Assembly: GCF_029906345.1 (NCBI RefSeq)
Contig: NZ_JARYGY010000013.1
Coordinates: 1-45,959 of the forward strand
Length of the DNA: 45,959 nt
Direction of reading: 5' to 3'
Source of the DNA: Aquimarina mycalae
GTDB lineage: Bacteria > Bacteroidota > Bacteroidia > Flavobacteriales > Flavobacteriaceae
In this document: in pieces, positions 25,129 through 35,097 of the stretch
Layout: each line of letters begins with the position of its first letter
Position numbering within the stretch: position 1 is the first letter of the stretch
Notes under the pieces: generated by a model
Told to the model about the DNA's origin: nothing
Seen by the model: only the letters and a program-made list of their open reading frames with translations
Databases searched by the model: none
Program-made: the position numbers and the translations under genes

Positions 25129-26475
25129 ATGATGAACTGGGAACAGCTCCTATCCTTAAAAAGACAAGGAGATACGAATAAGAGATTACGAAAAGAACAA
25201 GATGAAACCAGATTAGGTTTTGAAGTAGATTATGACAGAATCATTTTTTCTTCTGCATTTAGAAGTTTACAGGATAAAACTCAGGTAATCCCATTATCCA
25301 AAACCAGTTTTGTACACACTCGATTAACACATAGTTTAGAAGTATCGGTTGTAGGACGTTCTCTGGGTAGAGTAGTGGGGAAAAAGATTTTAGAAAAACA
25401 TCCGCATCTAACTACCATTCACGGATATCAGTTTAATGATTTTGGGGCAATCGTAGCAGCAGCTTCGTTATCCCATGATATTGGTAATCCTCCATTTGGA
25501 CATTCAGGAGAAAAAGCTATAGGAGAATATTTTGCCACAGGAAATGGGAAAAAATATAAAAAAGCCTTAACTCCCAAACAATATCAGGACCTTATAGATT
25601 TTGAAGGAAATGCTAATGGATTTAAAATCCTTACTGAATCCAGACAAGGTATAGAAGGTGGATTACGATTGTCGTATGCCACACTTGGTGCTTTTATGAA
25701 ATACCCCAAAGCATCCTTACCCAAAAAACCAACTGCTCATATTGCACATAAGAAATTTGGATATTTTCAGAATGAAAGTACTTTTTTCAAAGAAGTCGCT
25801 GAAGAGGTAGGTTTGTTGTCACAAGAAATAGCGAATGAAACTATCTATAGTCGCCATCCTTTAACCTTTTTAGTCGAAGCCGCAGACGATATCTGTTATA
25901 CAATCATTGATTTTGAAGATGGTATTAACCTAGGATTAATACAAGAAGAATATGCATTAGAATATCTCATTAAGTTAGTAAAAGATACTATTAACACATC
26001 AAAATATAATAGTCTAACAACCACAGCTGATCGCTTAAGTTACCTTAGAGCATTAGCTATTAATACACTGATCAAGGAAGCAGCAAGTACTTTTGTTGAG
26101 TATGAAAAAGAGATATTATCTGGGAATTTTGACATGGCGTTAATTGATAAAAGTAAGTATCAGGCGCAAATCGATGATATTATTAAAATTAGTATTGATA
26201 AAATATATCAAAGTGCAGAAGTAGTAGAAAAAGAGATTGCTGGATATGAAATTCTTGCCACTTTATTGGATCGATATTGTACTGCAACAGATAATTTTAA
26301 TAATGAACAAGATTCTAATTATGATACATTGATCCTGAAAGCTGAAGGAAGTAATTTTGATTATAAAAACGAGGACTTATATACTAGATTGATAAGTATT
26401 AGTAATTATGTTGCCAGTCTTACTGATGGCAATGCATTGTTAAAATTTCAGAAAATCAAAGGGTTAGAAATTTAA
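25129..26475 (+). CDS. dgt: Deoxyguanosinetriphosphate triphosphohydrolase (dGTPase)
   Basis: Dgt removes triphosphate from dGTP (and often other dNTPs), limiting the dNTP pool. The 448 residues start with LGFEVDYDRIIFSSAFRSLQ (the RLQDKTQV-type region), then the HD-domain metal ligands: His in HTRLTHSLEV, and His-Asp in ASLSHDIGNPPFGHSGE. FEGNANGFKIL and EAADDICYTIIDFEDG are further family landmarks. ATG codons at 25129 and 25132 are adjacent, so either may be used. The gene is at the end of the zinc-ribbon/CPBP operon and a short distance from nrdBA. Confidence 0.95.
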   Translation: MMNWEQLLSLKRQGDTNKRLRKEQDETRLGFEVDYDRIIFSSAFRSLQDKTQVIPLSKTSFVHTRLTHSLEVSVVGRSLGRVVGKKILEKHPHLTTIHGYQFNDFGAIVAAASLSHDIGNPPFGHSGEKAIGEYFATGNGKKYKKALTPKQYQDLIDFEGNANGFKILTESRQGIEGGLRLSYATLGAFMKYPKASLPKKPTAHIAHKKFGYFQNESTFFKEVAEEVGLLSQEIANETIYSRHPLTFLVEAADDICYTIIDFEDGINLGLIQEEYALEYLIKLVKDTINTSKYNSLTTTADRLSYLRALAINTLIKEAASTFVEYEKEILSGNFDMALIDKSKYQAQIDDIIKISIDKIYQSAEVVEKEIAGYEILATLLDRYCTATDNFNNEQDSNYDTLILKAEGSNFDYKNEDLYTRLISISNYVASLTDGNALLKFQKIKGLEI

Positions 26476-26576
26476 TTATTCTTCAATAAAGTTAATTTTA
26501 TTGGATACAAAGTATTTTTTTTGTTGTTTTACTGTCGTTTTTTAAGAATTTTTAAATATTTCATTATATAACAATT

Positions 26577-29195
26577 ATGAAACAACAATACATTTTCTTT
26601 TTATTAGTGCTTTTTGCTTTTACGGGTACTCAAATTCAAGCACAATCTTCAAATCTTCAAATAATAAAAAGTTATCTATTAGAAAAAGGAATGGCTGAAG
26701 AAGATATTTCTGAGCTTCAAGTTCAAAGAGAGTCGTTTTCTAACAGTCTTAAAGCTACTAATGTATACGTTATTCAGCGATATAAGGATATCCCAGTTTA
26801 TAATGCTATTGGTAGTTTGGTTGTTAAAAATGGAAAAGTAGTTTCGTTTTCTGGTAAGTTTTATAATAATCTTTCACAAAAAATAAATACGACAACTCCT
26901 GTTATAGAACCAGTACAGATGATACGTAATGTTGCCGCTGATATTGGAATACAACCAGTAGATTTGGAGGTTCTAAGTGAAAAAAATGATAATGAATTGG
27001 TGCTGTTTGATGAGAATATCTCTCAAGAAAATATACCAGTAAATTTGATGTATGTTTTTAAAGATGATCAATTATTATTGTGTTGGAATTTTAGTATTTA
27101 TACATTAGATGGGAATGATTGGCATAGTATTAGAATAGATGCTGTTAGCGGAGATATTGTGGATCAAACAAATTGGATGACGGATTGTTCTTTTGATAAT
27201 CATAATAGTACTTCTGTGTCAAAAAACGAAATGAAGAAATCTTCTTTTGGCTTTAATGAGACATCAAATTTATTAATGGGAGGAACTTATAATGTATTCC
27301 CGATTCCTTCGGTAGAGAGTCCTAATCATGGAAATAGAGTTTTAGTTACAAATCCATCAAATGCAAATGCTTCACCTTTTGGATGGCATGATACAGATGG
27401 AATTACTGGCGAAGAATTTACAACTACTCAAGGTAATAATGTACTTGCTGCTGAAGATATTGATGCTAATAATGTTCCTGGGAGTCGACCTGATGGTGGC
27501 GCTGGTTTAGTGTTTGATTTTCCTTTAGATCAAAATGCATTGGTAGAAAATTTTGAAGATGCTTCGATAACCAATTTGTTTTATGCAAATAATGTGATTC
27601 ACGATGTTTGGTATCAATATGGTTTTGATGAAACTTCTGGTAATTTTCAATTCAATAATTATGGTAAAGGTGGAATAGAGAGTGATGAGGTTTTTGCTGA
27701 TGCTCATGATGGTTCTGGATTTAATAATGCGAATTTTGGTACACCACCTGATGGATTCAACCCTAGAATGCAGATGTTTTTATGGAATCCTGTTCCTGAT
27801 CCTGCTATTGATACATTTATAGTTAATAATGGTGCATTAACTGGAGCGTATGTAACAGCAGATAATGTGTTTAATCCAGGTCACGTAGATGCTCCCGAAT
27901 CCCCTGATGGATTAACAGCAGACTTAGTATTAGTAAGAGATATTATCACGGCAGATTCTAATGACGCAAATGATGCTTGTGATGTGATTCTGAATTTTAG
28001 CGAACTAAGAGATAAAATTGCTGTTGTAAGAAGAGGGAATTGTAATTTTGATGAAAAAGTAGCTAGATGTCAAACATCAGGAGCTGTTGCAGTAATAGTT
28101 GTAAATAATATGCCAGGAAACCCTACTCCAATGGGTGGAGATGATGGGACCATCACAATTCCTGCTATTATGATAGGAAGTACGGATGGGGAAGCATTAA
28201 TAACTGAAATGGCAACTACTACGATTAGTGCAACTATCTCAGATGCAGGAAGAAATATTTTTGCTGAAGATAGTAGTTTTGATAATGGAATCGTTATTCA
28301 TGAATATGGACACGGAATTTCTACAAGATTAACAGGAGGTGCTGATAATTCTGGATGCCTATCTAATGTGGAACAAATGGGAGAAGGATGGTCAGATTGG
28401 TTTGCATTAATGATGACCATTGAATCTGGTGATTTAGGTGGGGATTCAAGAGGTATAGGAACATATGCTTCTGGACAACCTATAACAGGTGGAGGAATCA
28501 GACCATTTCCGTATAGTACTAATATGACAATCAATCCAGTAACATATGCAAGTACTAATAACCAGGCTTTTTCGGTTCCTCATGGTATCGGTTCTGTATG
28601 GGCATCTGTTTTATGGGATCTTACATGGGCTTTAATTGAGCGAGATGGTTTCGATCCTGATTTATACAATGGTACTGGAGGGAATAACTTAGCGATGCAA
28701 TTAGTTATTGATGGATTAAAAATGCAATCCTGTAATCCTGGATTTGTAGATGGTAGAGATGGTATTTTAATGGCTGATCAAGTCGCTAATAGTGGAGCCA
28801 ATGCGTGTTTAATTTGGGAAGTATTTGCTAGAAGAGGAGTTGGTTGGAGTGCAAATCAGGGAACAGCAACTAGTAGAACTGATCAAGTAGAATCTTTTGA
28901 TATACCTCCTTCTTCTCAGTTACAATGTTTATTAAGTGTAGAAGATTTTGAAGAAGATATTTTTAGAATAACTCCTAATCCATCTCGAGGAAATTTTGTA
29001 ATTAATGTGTCAAGAAGTTTTGGAGAAAGTAATGTGAGCATTGTAGATATTAATGGAAGAGTCGTTTTAGAAGAAGAGATGCTTCTAAATAGCGCATATA
29101 ATATCAATGCCGAAAATCTAAGAACAGGAATCTATTTGTTGCAAATTGTTACTGAAAATGGTAATAAGTTCACAACTAAGATTGCGATTCAGTAG
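26577..29195 (+). CDS. Secreted M36 (fungalysin) metalloprotease with PA and T9SS sorting domains
   Basis: This is an 872-residue extracellular zinc protease. It has a signal peptide (1 to about 22, ending IQAQ), an FTP propeptide (about 25-200, with YKDIPVYNAIGSLVVKNGKV), and the M36 catalytic domain. A protease-associated (PA) domain is inserted (about 440-540, DKIAVVRRGNCNFDEKVARC). The active site is HEYGH (His575, Glu576, His579) with GEGWSDWF following. The C-terminal 75 residues (NPSRGNFVINV, GIYLLQIVTENG, KIAIQ) form a type A sorting domain for the T9SS. It is expected to be secreted across the outer membrane and to degrade proteins. The last 20 bases overlap the dxs gene on the other strand. 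Confidence 0.95.
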   Translation: MKQQYIFFLLVLFAFTGTQIQAQSSNLQIIKSYLLEKGMAEEDISELQVQRESFSNSLKATNVYVIQRYKDIPVYNAIGSLVVKNGKVVSFSGKFYNNLSQKINTTTPVIEPVQMIRNVAADIGIQPVDLEVLSEKNDNELVLFDENISQENIPVNLMYVFKDDQLLLCWNFSIYTLDGNDWHSIRIDAVSGDIVDQTNWMTDCSFDNHNSTSVSKNEMKKSSFGFNETSNLLMGGTYNVFPIPSVESPNHGNRVLVTNPSNANASPFGWHDTDGITGEEFTTTQGNNVLAAEDIDANNVPGSRPDGGAGLVFDFPLDQNALVENFEDASITNLFYANNVIHDVWYQYGFDETSGNFQFNNYGKGGIESDEVFADAHDGSGFNNANFGTPPDGFNPRMQMFLWNPVPDPAIDTFIVNNGALTGAYVTADNVFNPGHVDAPESPDGLTADLVLVRDIITADSNDANDACDVILNFSELRDKIAVVRRGNCNFDEKVARCQTSGAVAVIVVNNMPGNPTPMGGDDGTITIPAIMIGSTDGEALITEMATTTISATISDAGRNIFAEDSSFDNGIVIHEYGHGISTRLTGGADNSGCLSNVEQMGEGWSDWFALMMTIESGDLGGDSRGIGTYASGQPITGGGIRPFPYSTNMTINPVTYASTNNQAFSVPHGIGSVWASVLWDLTWALIERDGFDPDLYNGTGGNNLAMQLVIDGLKMQSCNPGFVDGRDGILMADQVANSGANACLIWEVFARRGVGWSANQGTATSRTDQVESFDIPPSSQLQCLLSVEDFEEDIFRITPNPSRGNFVINVSRSFGESNVSIVDINGRVVLEEEMLLNSAYNINAENLRTGIYLLQIVTENGNKFTTKIAIQ

Positions 29196-30966
29196 ATAAA
29201 ACTGCTTTTAGGACAACCTTCTGGATTTTTTCCGAAGAAATGCCACAAATTTCATATAATTCTTGTGTGGTACCGTGATGGATAAATTGATCAGGAACTC
29301 CTAAGGTTGTAATTTTATTAGAAAAATTATTGTCATTCGCGAAAGCTATTACAGAACTACCAAAACCTCCTTTTACAACGCCGTCCTCGACTGTAATAAT
29401 GGTTTTATGTTTTTGAAATATTTGTTGTAGTAAACTTGAATCTAGAGGTTTTACGAAACAAAAATGATAATGACTTACGTTTTCTTCGATCGTTTTTAGT
29501 GCATCGGTAATATTAGTAGCAATAGTACCAGTTGATACAATGGCGATATCAGATTTTTTATCAATGAGGCAGGTTCCTTTTCCAATAGAAATTTGTTCCA
29601 TTGACAATTGCCAATCGATAATTGTACCTCTTCCTCTAGGGTATCGAATAGCTATAGGTTGCTCTAATCCTAATGAACTGGTATAAAGAAGGTTTCGCAA
29701 TTCAATTTCATTAGATGGCGCTGCAATTATCATATTAGGGATACAATTGAGATATGCGATATCAAAAACTCCATGATGTGTTGCTCCATCAGCTCCTACT
29801 ATGCCTGCTCTATCAATACAAAATATAACAGGTAAATTCTGTAAGGCAACATCGTGGATTAGCTGATCGTATGCTCGTTGTAAAAATGTAGAGTAAATGG
29901 TGCAAAAAGGGATTAAACCTTGTGTGGCCATTCCTGCAGCAAGTGTAACAGCATGTTGTTCTGCAATACCAACATCAAAAGCACGATCTGGCATCTCTTC
30001 CATCATGTATTTTAGAGAACTTCCTGTTGGCATAGCAGGTGTAATACCAACGATTTTTTTATTCACTTTTGCAAGTTCTAAAATTGTGTAACCAAATACG
30101 TCTTGAAATTTTGGGGGTTGAGCAACAGATTCTTTAGGAAGTAAATCTCCAGTAGTAGCATCAAATTTTCCTGGAGCGTGGTAGGTTACCTGATTTTCTT
30201 CTGCTTGCTTTAGTCCTTTTCCTTTGGTGGTAATAATATGTAAAAGTTTTGGTCCTTTTGTTGTCTTTAGCCTTTCTAAAGTTGCTAGAAGTTTAGGTAA
30301 GTTATGTCCGTCAATAGGACCAAAATACTCAAAACTCAATGCTTCAATGATATTATCAGTTTTTGGTTTATACCCAACTTTGGCTTTGGTCAAATATTCT
30401 TTTAATGCTCCTACACTTGGATCAATTCCAATAGAATTGTCATTTAAAATGATCAACATATTAGTATCAGTTACTCCAGCGTGATTTAACCCTTCAAAAG
30501 CCATACCGCTGGCGATAGAAGCATCTCCAATTACAGCAATATGTTGTTTTGTAGTATCTCCTTTTAGTTTTGAAGCGATCGCCATTCCTAAAGTAGCAGA
30601 AATTGATGTAGAAGAATGCCCTACACCAAAAGTATCATAGTTACTCTCACTACGTTTAGGAAATCCACTAATACCATCTAGTTGCCTATTGGTATGAAAT
30701 AGATTTTTTCTGCCAGTAAGTATTTTATGAGGATAGGCTTGATGTCCAACATCCCAAACTAATAAATCATTGGGAGTGTCAAAAACATAGTGCAAAGCAA
30801 TGGTAAGTTCAATAACACCAAGACTTGCTCCTAAATGCCCTTCTTTAGTGGCAACGATATCAATGACAAAATCTCTCAACTCTTTTGCTAAATATGGTAA
30901 TTCATCCACAGAGAGTTTTCGAAGATCTGAAGGGTATTTGATATGTGAAAGTAGTGTGTCTTTCAT
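29176..30966 (-). CDS. dxs: 1-deoxy-D-xylulose-5-phosphate synthase
   Basis: Dxs condenses pyruvate and glyceraldehyde-3-phosphate, the first step of the MEP isoprenoid pathway, and also supplies thiamin and pyridoxal precursors. The 596 residues show the thiamin diphosphate motif GDASIASGMAFEGLNHAG ending near ILNDN. The pyrimidine-domain segment is FDVGIAEQHAVTLAAGMATQ, and the transketolase C domain is present with VEDGVVKGGFGS. It is slightly shorter than the E. coli enzyme (about 620), as usual in Flavobacteria. It is divergent from tadA (175 bases apart), and its 3' end overlaps the M36 protease gene by 20 bases. Confidence 0.97.
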   Translation of the reverse strand: MKDTLLSHIKYPSDLRKLSVDELPYLAKELRDFVIDIVATKEGHLGASLGVIELTIALHYVFDTPNDLLVWDVGHQAYPHKILTGRKNLFHTNRQLDGISGFPKRSESNYDTFGVGHSSTSISATLGMAIASKLKGDTTKQHIAVIGDASIASGMAFEGLNHAGVTDTNMLIILNDNSIGIDPSVGALKEYLTKAKVGYKPKTDNIIEALSFEYFGPIDGHNLPKLLATLERLKTTKGPKLLHIITTKGKGLKQAEENQVTYHAPGKFDATTGDLLPKESVAQPPKFQDVFGYTILELAKVNKKIVGITPAMPTGSSLKYMMEEMPDRAFDVGIAEQHAVTLAAGMATQGLIPFCTIYSTFLQRAYDQLIHDVALQNLPVIFCIDRAGIVGADGATHHGVFDIAYLNCIPNMIIAAPSNEIELRNLLYTSSLGLEQPIAIRYPRGRGTIIDWQLSMEQISIGKGTCLIDKKSDIAIVSTGTIATNITDALKTIEENVSHYHFCFVKPLDSSLLQQIFQKHKTIITVEDGVVKGGFGSSVIAFANDNNFSNKITTLGVPDQFIHHGTTQELYEICGISSEKIQKVVLKAVLSTESQS

Positions 30967-31141
30967 GCTGTAAAAGTACTATTTTGAATTGAGGTGTAAC
31001 AATTAAGTTCATAACAACTAAGATGATTGATCTGCAAGTGTTATCCATAAGTATAAAAAGGGTTAAAACTATAGACAAACTTGTGCTCAATCAAAATAGG
31101 AAGGATTATATTTATTAGCTTTACTTAAAATTCTATGATAT

Positions 31142-31591
31142 ATGTTTGATCCTTATGATGACTCTCATTTTATGCGAAAAGCACTTCAGGAAGCTGAAAC
31201 AGCTTATGATAAAGGAGAGATACCTATTGGAGCCGTAATTGTTGTAGCCGATAGAGTTATTGCCAGATCTCATAATCTTACGGAACTGTTAAACGATGTT
31301 ACAGCTCATGCCGAGATGCAGGCTATTACGGCAGCAGCGAATTTTTTAGGAGGAAAATATCTTAAAGAATGTACATTATATGTAACTATTGAACCCTGTC
31401 AGATGTGTGCAGGAGCTTTGTTTTGGAGTCAAATAGGTAAAATTGTATATGGTGCAAGAGATGAACAACGTGGTTGTATCACCATGGGAACAAAACTACA
31501 TCCTAAAACAGAAATGATTGGCGGTATTTTAGAAGAAGAATGTAGTGACATACTGAAACGTTTTTTTGTGGAAAAACGTAACCTTAATTGA
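31142..31591 (+). CDS. tadA: tRNA-specific adenosine deaminase
   Basis: TadA converts A34 to inosine in tRNA-Arg(ACG). This 149-residue cytidine-deaminase-fold protein has the zinc/catalytic motif TAHAEMQAI (His56, Glu58) and EPCQMCAGA (Cys86, Cys89). It also has SHNLTELLNDVTAHAE, the tRNA-binding region that separates TadA from free-nucleotide deaminases. The start is 4 bases after a TATATG run, and the start at residue 1 matches family length. It lies 16 bases upstream of the DUF294 gene and may be co-transcribed with it. Confidence 0.94.
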   Translation: MFDPYDDSHFMRKALQEAETAYDKGEIPIGAVIVVADRVIARSHNLTELLNDVTAHAEMQAITAAANFLGGKYLKECTLYVTIEPCQMCAGALFWSQIGKIVYGARDEQRGCITMGTKLHPKTEMIGGILEEECSDILKRFFVEKRNLN

Positions 31592-31607
31592 TATTATTCT
31601 TAGCCGA

Positions 31608-33526
31608 ATGAAAAATACAATTGCAGAACGGATACAAGATTTTTTAAAGGAGTTCCCTCCATTTAATATATTAGAAAAAGAAGAACTTCTTGAAATATCT
31701 GGTCAGGTTAAAGTGTTGTATTTAGAAAAGGATAATTATGTTTTTCAACAAAACGAAGAATGTCATGAAGAGTTTTATATCGTAAGAGAAGGAGCAATAG
31801 GGTTATATAGAATTACAGAAAAAGACGAAGACTTGATTGATATTTCTGATGTAGGTGATTTGTTTGGGCTTCGTGTTATGATTATCAAGAAGAATTATAG
31901 AATGTCTGCCAAAGCTGATGAAGAATCGATTGTATATGCAATCCCATCTTCGGTATTTAAACCATTCATAGATACCAACAAAGAAGTTAATAATTTTTTA
32001 CTCGAAACCTTTGCTACGCATGCAAGGGGTTACTATACAGAGACAGAAAAAGGAAAAAAAATAGATAATACTATTGCTATTGAAGCTGCAGCTGATCTTT
32101 CATCCTTACGAACCATTTCATACCGAAAAAAACCACTTATCTGTACCCCAAATGATATTGTTAAGGATATAGCTGTGTTAATGAACATTCATAAAGAAAA
32201 TGCTATTGTGGTAGTGGATAGTGATAAATATCCGCTCGGTATTATTACAGATACAGATCTTAGGGCAAAAGTGGTAACGGGTTTGTTTTCTGCAGAATCT
32301 TTAGCTACCGATATTATGACTTCTCCAGTAAGACATATCCTAAAAAAACAACAGTTGCAGAAGCGCAGATAGCATTGATTAAGAATAATATTAGTCATTT
32401 ATGTATTACTAAAGATGGAACTCGAGGCTCCAAATTAGTAGGTGTTTTTTCTAATCATGATTTGTTAGTGTCTTTTGGTAATAACCCTTCGGTTTTAATT
32501 AAGGAGATAAAAAAAGTAAAACGAATACAACGACTTCGTTACATTAGAAAACAAGTAGAGAAATTACTTAAGACATATTTAGAACAAGATATCTCTACCG
32601 TACATATACTAAATCTTATTTCTGAAATAAATGATGCATTGGTTATTAGAATTATAGAATTATCATTAAAAGAAATGCCTTCAGATCCTCCAGTGAAGTT
32701 TAGTTTTTTAGTACTGGGAAGTCAAGGTAGAAGAGAACAATTGTTAATTACCGATCAAGATAATGCGATTGTATTCGAAAATGTAAGTGAAGCAAAATAT
32801 GCATCTACACAAGCGTACTTTTTGGAGCTTGCCAGAAAGATTACCAAAGGGCTTCATACTATTGGTTTTGAGTATTGTTCTGCAGAAATGATGGCTAGTA
32901 ATCCCAGATGGTGTATGTCTCTTTCTAAATGGGAGACACAGTTTAAGACCTGGATGACGACTCCTACAAAAGAAAGTACCTTATTATCTTCTATATTTTT
33001 TGATTTTCAGATGGTCTATGGAAATTTGAATATGGTAAATCAATTATCTGATGTTGTTTTTGATGGAGTAAATAAGAGTCAAAGATTTTTAGGGCTATTG
33101 GGCGTAAGTGCATTACAAAAACCATCACCATTGGGGTTTTTTAAACAATTTTTGGTAGAACAGAATGGAGAACATAAAGATAGTTTTGATATCAAGAATA
33201 GAGCAATGATGATACTAATTGATGGGGCAAGAATCTTAGCGTTATACCATAATCTTAAAGAGGTAAACAATACGCTAGCTCGTTATGGAAGACTGGCTGA
33301 ACTAGAACCTACAAATAAAGATCTCTTTGAAAGCTGTGCAAAAGCCTTTAGGGTGTTGCTTAAATTTAGAACTCGTCAAGGATTACTTCATAGGGATTCA
33401 GGAAGGTTTATCAAGCTGAGCTCATTGAGTAAAAAAGATAAGTTAAAGCTCAAAAGATGTTTTAGGCCTATACGGGATATTCAAGAAGTGCTAAGAGTAA
33501 GATTTCAGCTTAAAACATTAATGTAG
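31608..33526 (+). pseudogene. cNMP-binding/CBS/DUF294 nucleotidyltransferase, split by a 1-nt frameshift
   Basis: The first frame (31608-32372, 254 residues) carries a cyclic-nucleotide-binding domain (about 15-140) and a CBS pair (about 175-250), then stops at TAG 32370-32372. The second frame (in-frame from about 32330, first ATG 32375, to 33526) continues with the end of the second CBS domain. It then carries the DUF294 nucleotidyltransferase-like core (LGSQGRREQLLITDQDN) and a helical DUF294 C-terminus. In the second frame bases 32343-32373 read KTTVAEAQIA, fitting a CBS domain without a gap, so one base is missing near 32330-32348, next to an A7 tract. The full protein would be about 640 residues. 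It could be a mutation, a sequencing error or phase variation. The exonuclease gene follows directly. Confidence 0.75.
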
Positions 33527-34180
33527 ATGAATTTTTGGATACGTAGAGAAAACAAAAAACAACCAGATTTCTGGAAAGAATACCTTACTCTTTTTAAGAA
33601 TAGGCATCAAAAGAAGACTATTGATAAGGTTCGTTTTGTTGTTTTCGATACAGAAACTACGGGTTTTGATTATATTGATGATAGAATTTTGTCAATAGGA
33701 GCTGTGGCAATTCATAATAATGTTATTGAAGTTGCTGATCATTTAGAACTATATCTTAAACAGGATGTTTTTAATTCTGATACTGTAGAGATTCACGGAA
33801 TTAGAAAAAACAACGATTTTAATATGATATCAGAACCTGACGCAATTGAAAAGTTTATCAAATATATTGGGAACTCGATACTTATAGCACATCATGCTGA
33901 TTTTGATAAAAAAATGATCAATAAAGCCTTGCAAAGAATAGGGCTAGGGAAATTACAGAACAGATTTCTGGATACTGGGGTTCTCTTTAATAATACAAAA
34001 CACATTCTCTATAGTGCAGACAAAAGAACTAAACACTATAGTCTTGATGAGTTGTGTGACGATCTTATGATTTCTAAAAGCGATAGACATACTGCTTCTG
34101 GCGATGCTTTTATTACCGCTATTGCCTTTCTTAAAATCACATCAAAACTAAAAACAGATAAAGTTTCGGATCTTTTTTGA
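33527..34180 (+). CDS. DEDDh 3'-5' exonuclease (DNA polymerase III epsilon-like)
   Basis: This 217-residue protein has an exonuclease domain from about residue 35. Exo I is FVVFDTETTG (Asp41, Glu43). Exo II is near LIAHHADFD, and Exo III has the HTASGDAF form (His and Asp). This is the DnaQ/epsilon fold, acting on DNA or RNA 3' ends. The first 30 residues are a basic, Trp/Lys-rich helix not seen in DnaQ. The start immediately follows the stop of the DUF294 gene. The pairing of a cNMP/CBS/DUF294 protein with such an exonuclease is common in bacteria. It is not the replicative proofreading subunit judged by context. Confidence 0.9.
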   Translation: MNFWIRRENKKQPDFWKEYLTLFKNRHQKKTIDKVRFVVFDTETTGFDYIDDRILSIGAVAIHNNVIEVADHLELYLKQDVFNSDTVEIHGIRKNNDFNMISEPDAIEKFIKYIGNSILIAHHADFDKKMINKALQRIGLGKLQNRFLDTGVLFNNTKHILYSADKRTKHYSLDELCDDLMISKSDRHTASGDAFITAIAFLKITSKLKTDKVSDLF

Positions 34181-34268
34181 TCCTGATTTATTAAGTCATC
34201 AAGATTTAGAAATTATAATTTGCAACTGTATCTTTAATATTTCGTCTTTTTTTAAAGATTACATAGAA

Positions 34269-35048
34269 ATGCAAAAAGCACCATACCTTTTTATTTTCTT
34301 ACTATGTTATATTGGGTTTTCTCAAGAGTCGGATAGGTTGCGAGGTAAAATAGTAGTAGATACATTTAAAACTGGAACTATAAATGTTATTAATCTTACC
34401 AAAGGTATCGGTACGATTACGGATGGAGTTGGTTTTTTTGAAATTAAGGCTAAAGTTGGTGATGAGATTATTTTTTCTTCAGTGCAGCATCAGCAGAAAA
34501 CATATATTGTTACTAAAAAAGATTTAAAACAGGCAGGTTTATCTATTAAATTAGAAATCAAAATCAATGAATTAGATGAGGTCACTGTCTCACAATACGA
34601 TCTTTCTGGTGAAGTAAAAGAAGATATTAAAAAGATTAAAACCTATGAAGATAACTTACCAATGTTTAATGCCCAAGCGCTAGATCTAACTCCTTTTGTC
34701 CATGAAAAAGGAGCAACTACAGTAAGGAACACTACTGTGGATCACAGAAAAAATGCTACAGCTTTTAATTTTATAGCAGCGGGTAGAATGATTGCAAGTC
34801 TTTTTAAGAAAAAAGATGCTAAAAAAACAAAATATGTTCGGATTCCAGAGATATCGGATTTTTATAATAGCAATTTTTTAGTGCAGGAATTAAAAATACC
34901 AGAAACTGAGTTATATAATTTCATTGATTATTTAAATCAACAAAAAGAAACTAAGAATATTTTAAAATCTGGAGATGAGTTAAGAATATTAGAATTTACG
35001 ATTATGCAAAGTAAAGTTTTTAATGAGAATCTTAGTGTTAAGGATTAA
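34269..35048 (+). CDS. CarboxypepD_reg-like protein, tandem copy 1
   Basis: This 259-residue protein has a signal peptide (to about residue 18, IGFSQ). A carboxypeptidase-regulatory-like beta domain follows (RGKIVVDTFKTG, about 22-115), the type found at the N-terminus of SusC/TonB receptors, here without a barrel. A core shared with copy 2 is LSGEVKEDIKKIKTYEDNLP (about 116-135), and the C-terminal LKIPETELYNFIDYLN is also shared. The middle (about 145-190) differs from copy 2. It is expected in the periplasm or outer-membrane surface; the function is unknown. It lies 88 bases past the exonuclease gene. Confidence 0.75.
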   Translation: MQKAPYLFIFLLCYIGFSQESDRLRGKIVVDTFKTGTINVINLTKGIGTITDGVGFFEIKAKVGDEIIFSSVQHQQKTYIVTKKDLKQAGLSIKLEIKINELDEVTVSQYDLSGEVKEDIKKIKTYEDNLPMFNAQALDLTPFVHEKGATTVRNTTVDHRKNATAFNFIAAGRMIASLFKKKDAKKTKYVRIPEISDFYNSNFLVQELKIPETELYNFIDYLNQQKETKNILKSGDELRILEFTIMQSKVFNENLSVKD

Positions 35049-35097
35049 CTGCAACTATATATTTTATAAAAGGTCTTTTTGGTATCAGATCGACTAG

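Noticed and set aside
23854..26475. Reading the zinc-ribbon/CPBP/dgt set as a phage-defence island
   Set aside because: dgt is a common housekeeping gene, there is no effector or mobile marker, and base use resembles neighbours.
32330..32372. Programmed -1/+1 ribosomal frameshift in the DUF294 gene
   Set aside because: Although an A7 run is present, no stimulating structure is seen and this family is not known to use recoding, so mutation or sequencing error is more likely; not fully excluded.
34164..34183. Short hairpin GGATC/GATCC at the exonuclease stop codon
   Set aside because: Only five base pairs with no T run after it, so not supported as a terminator.
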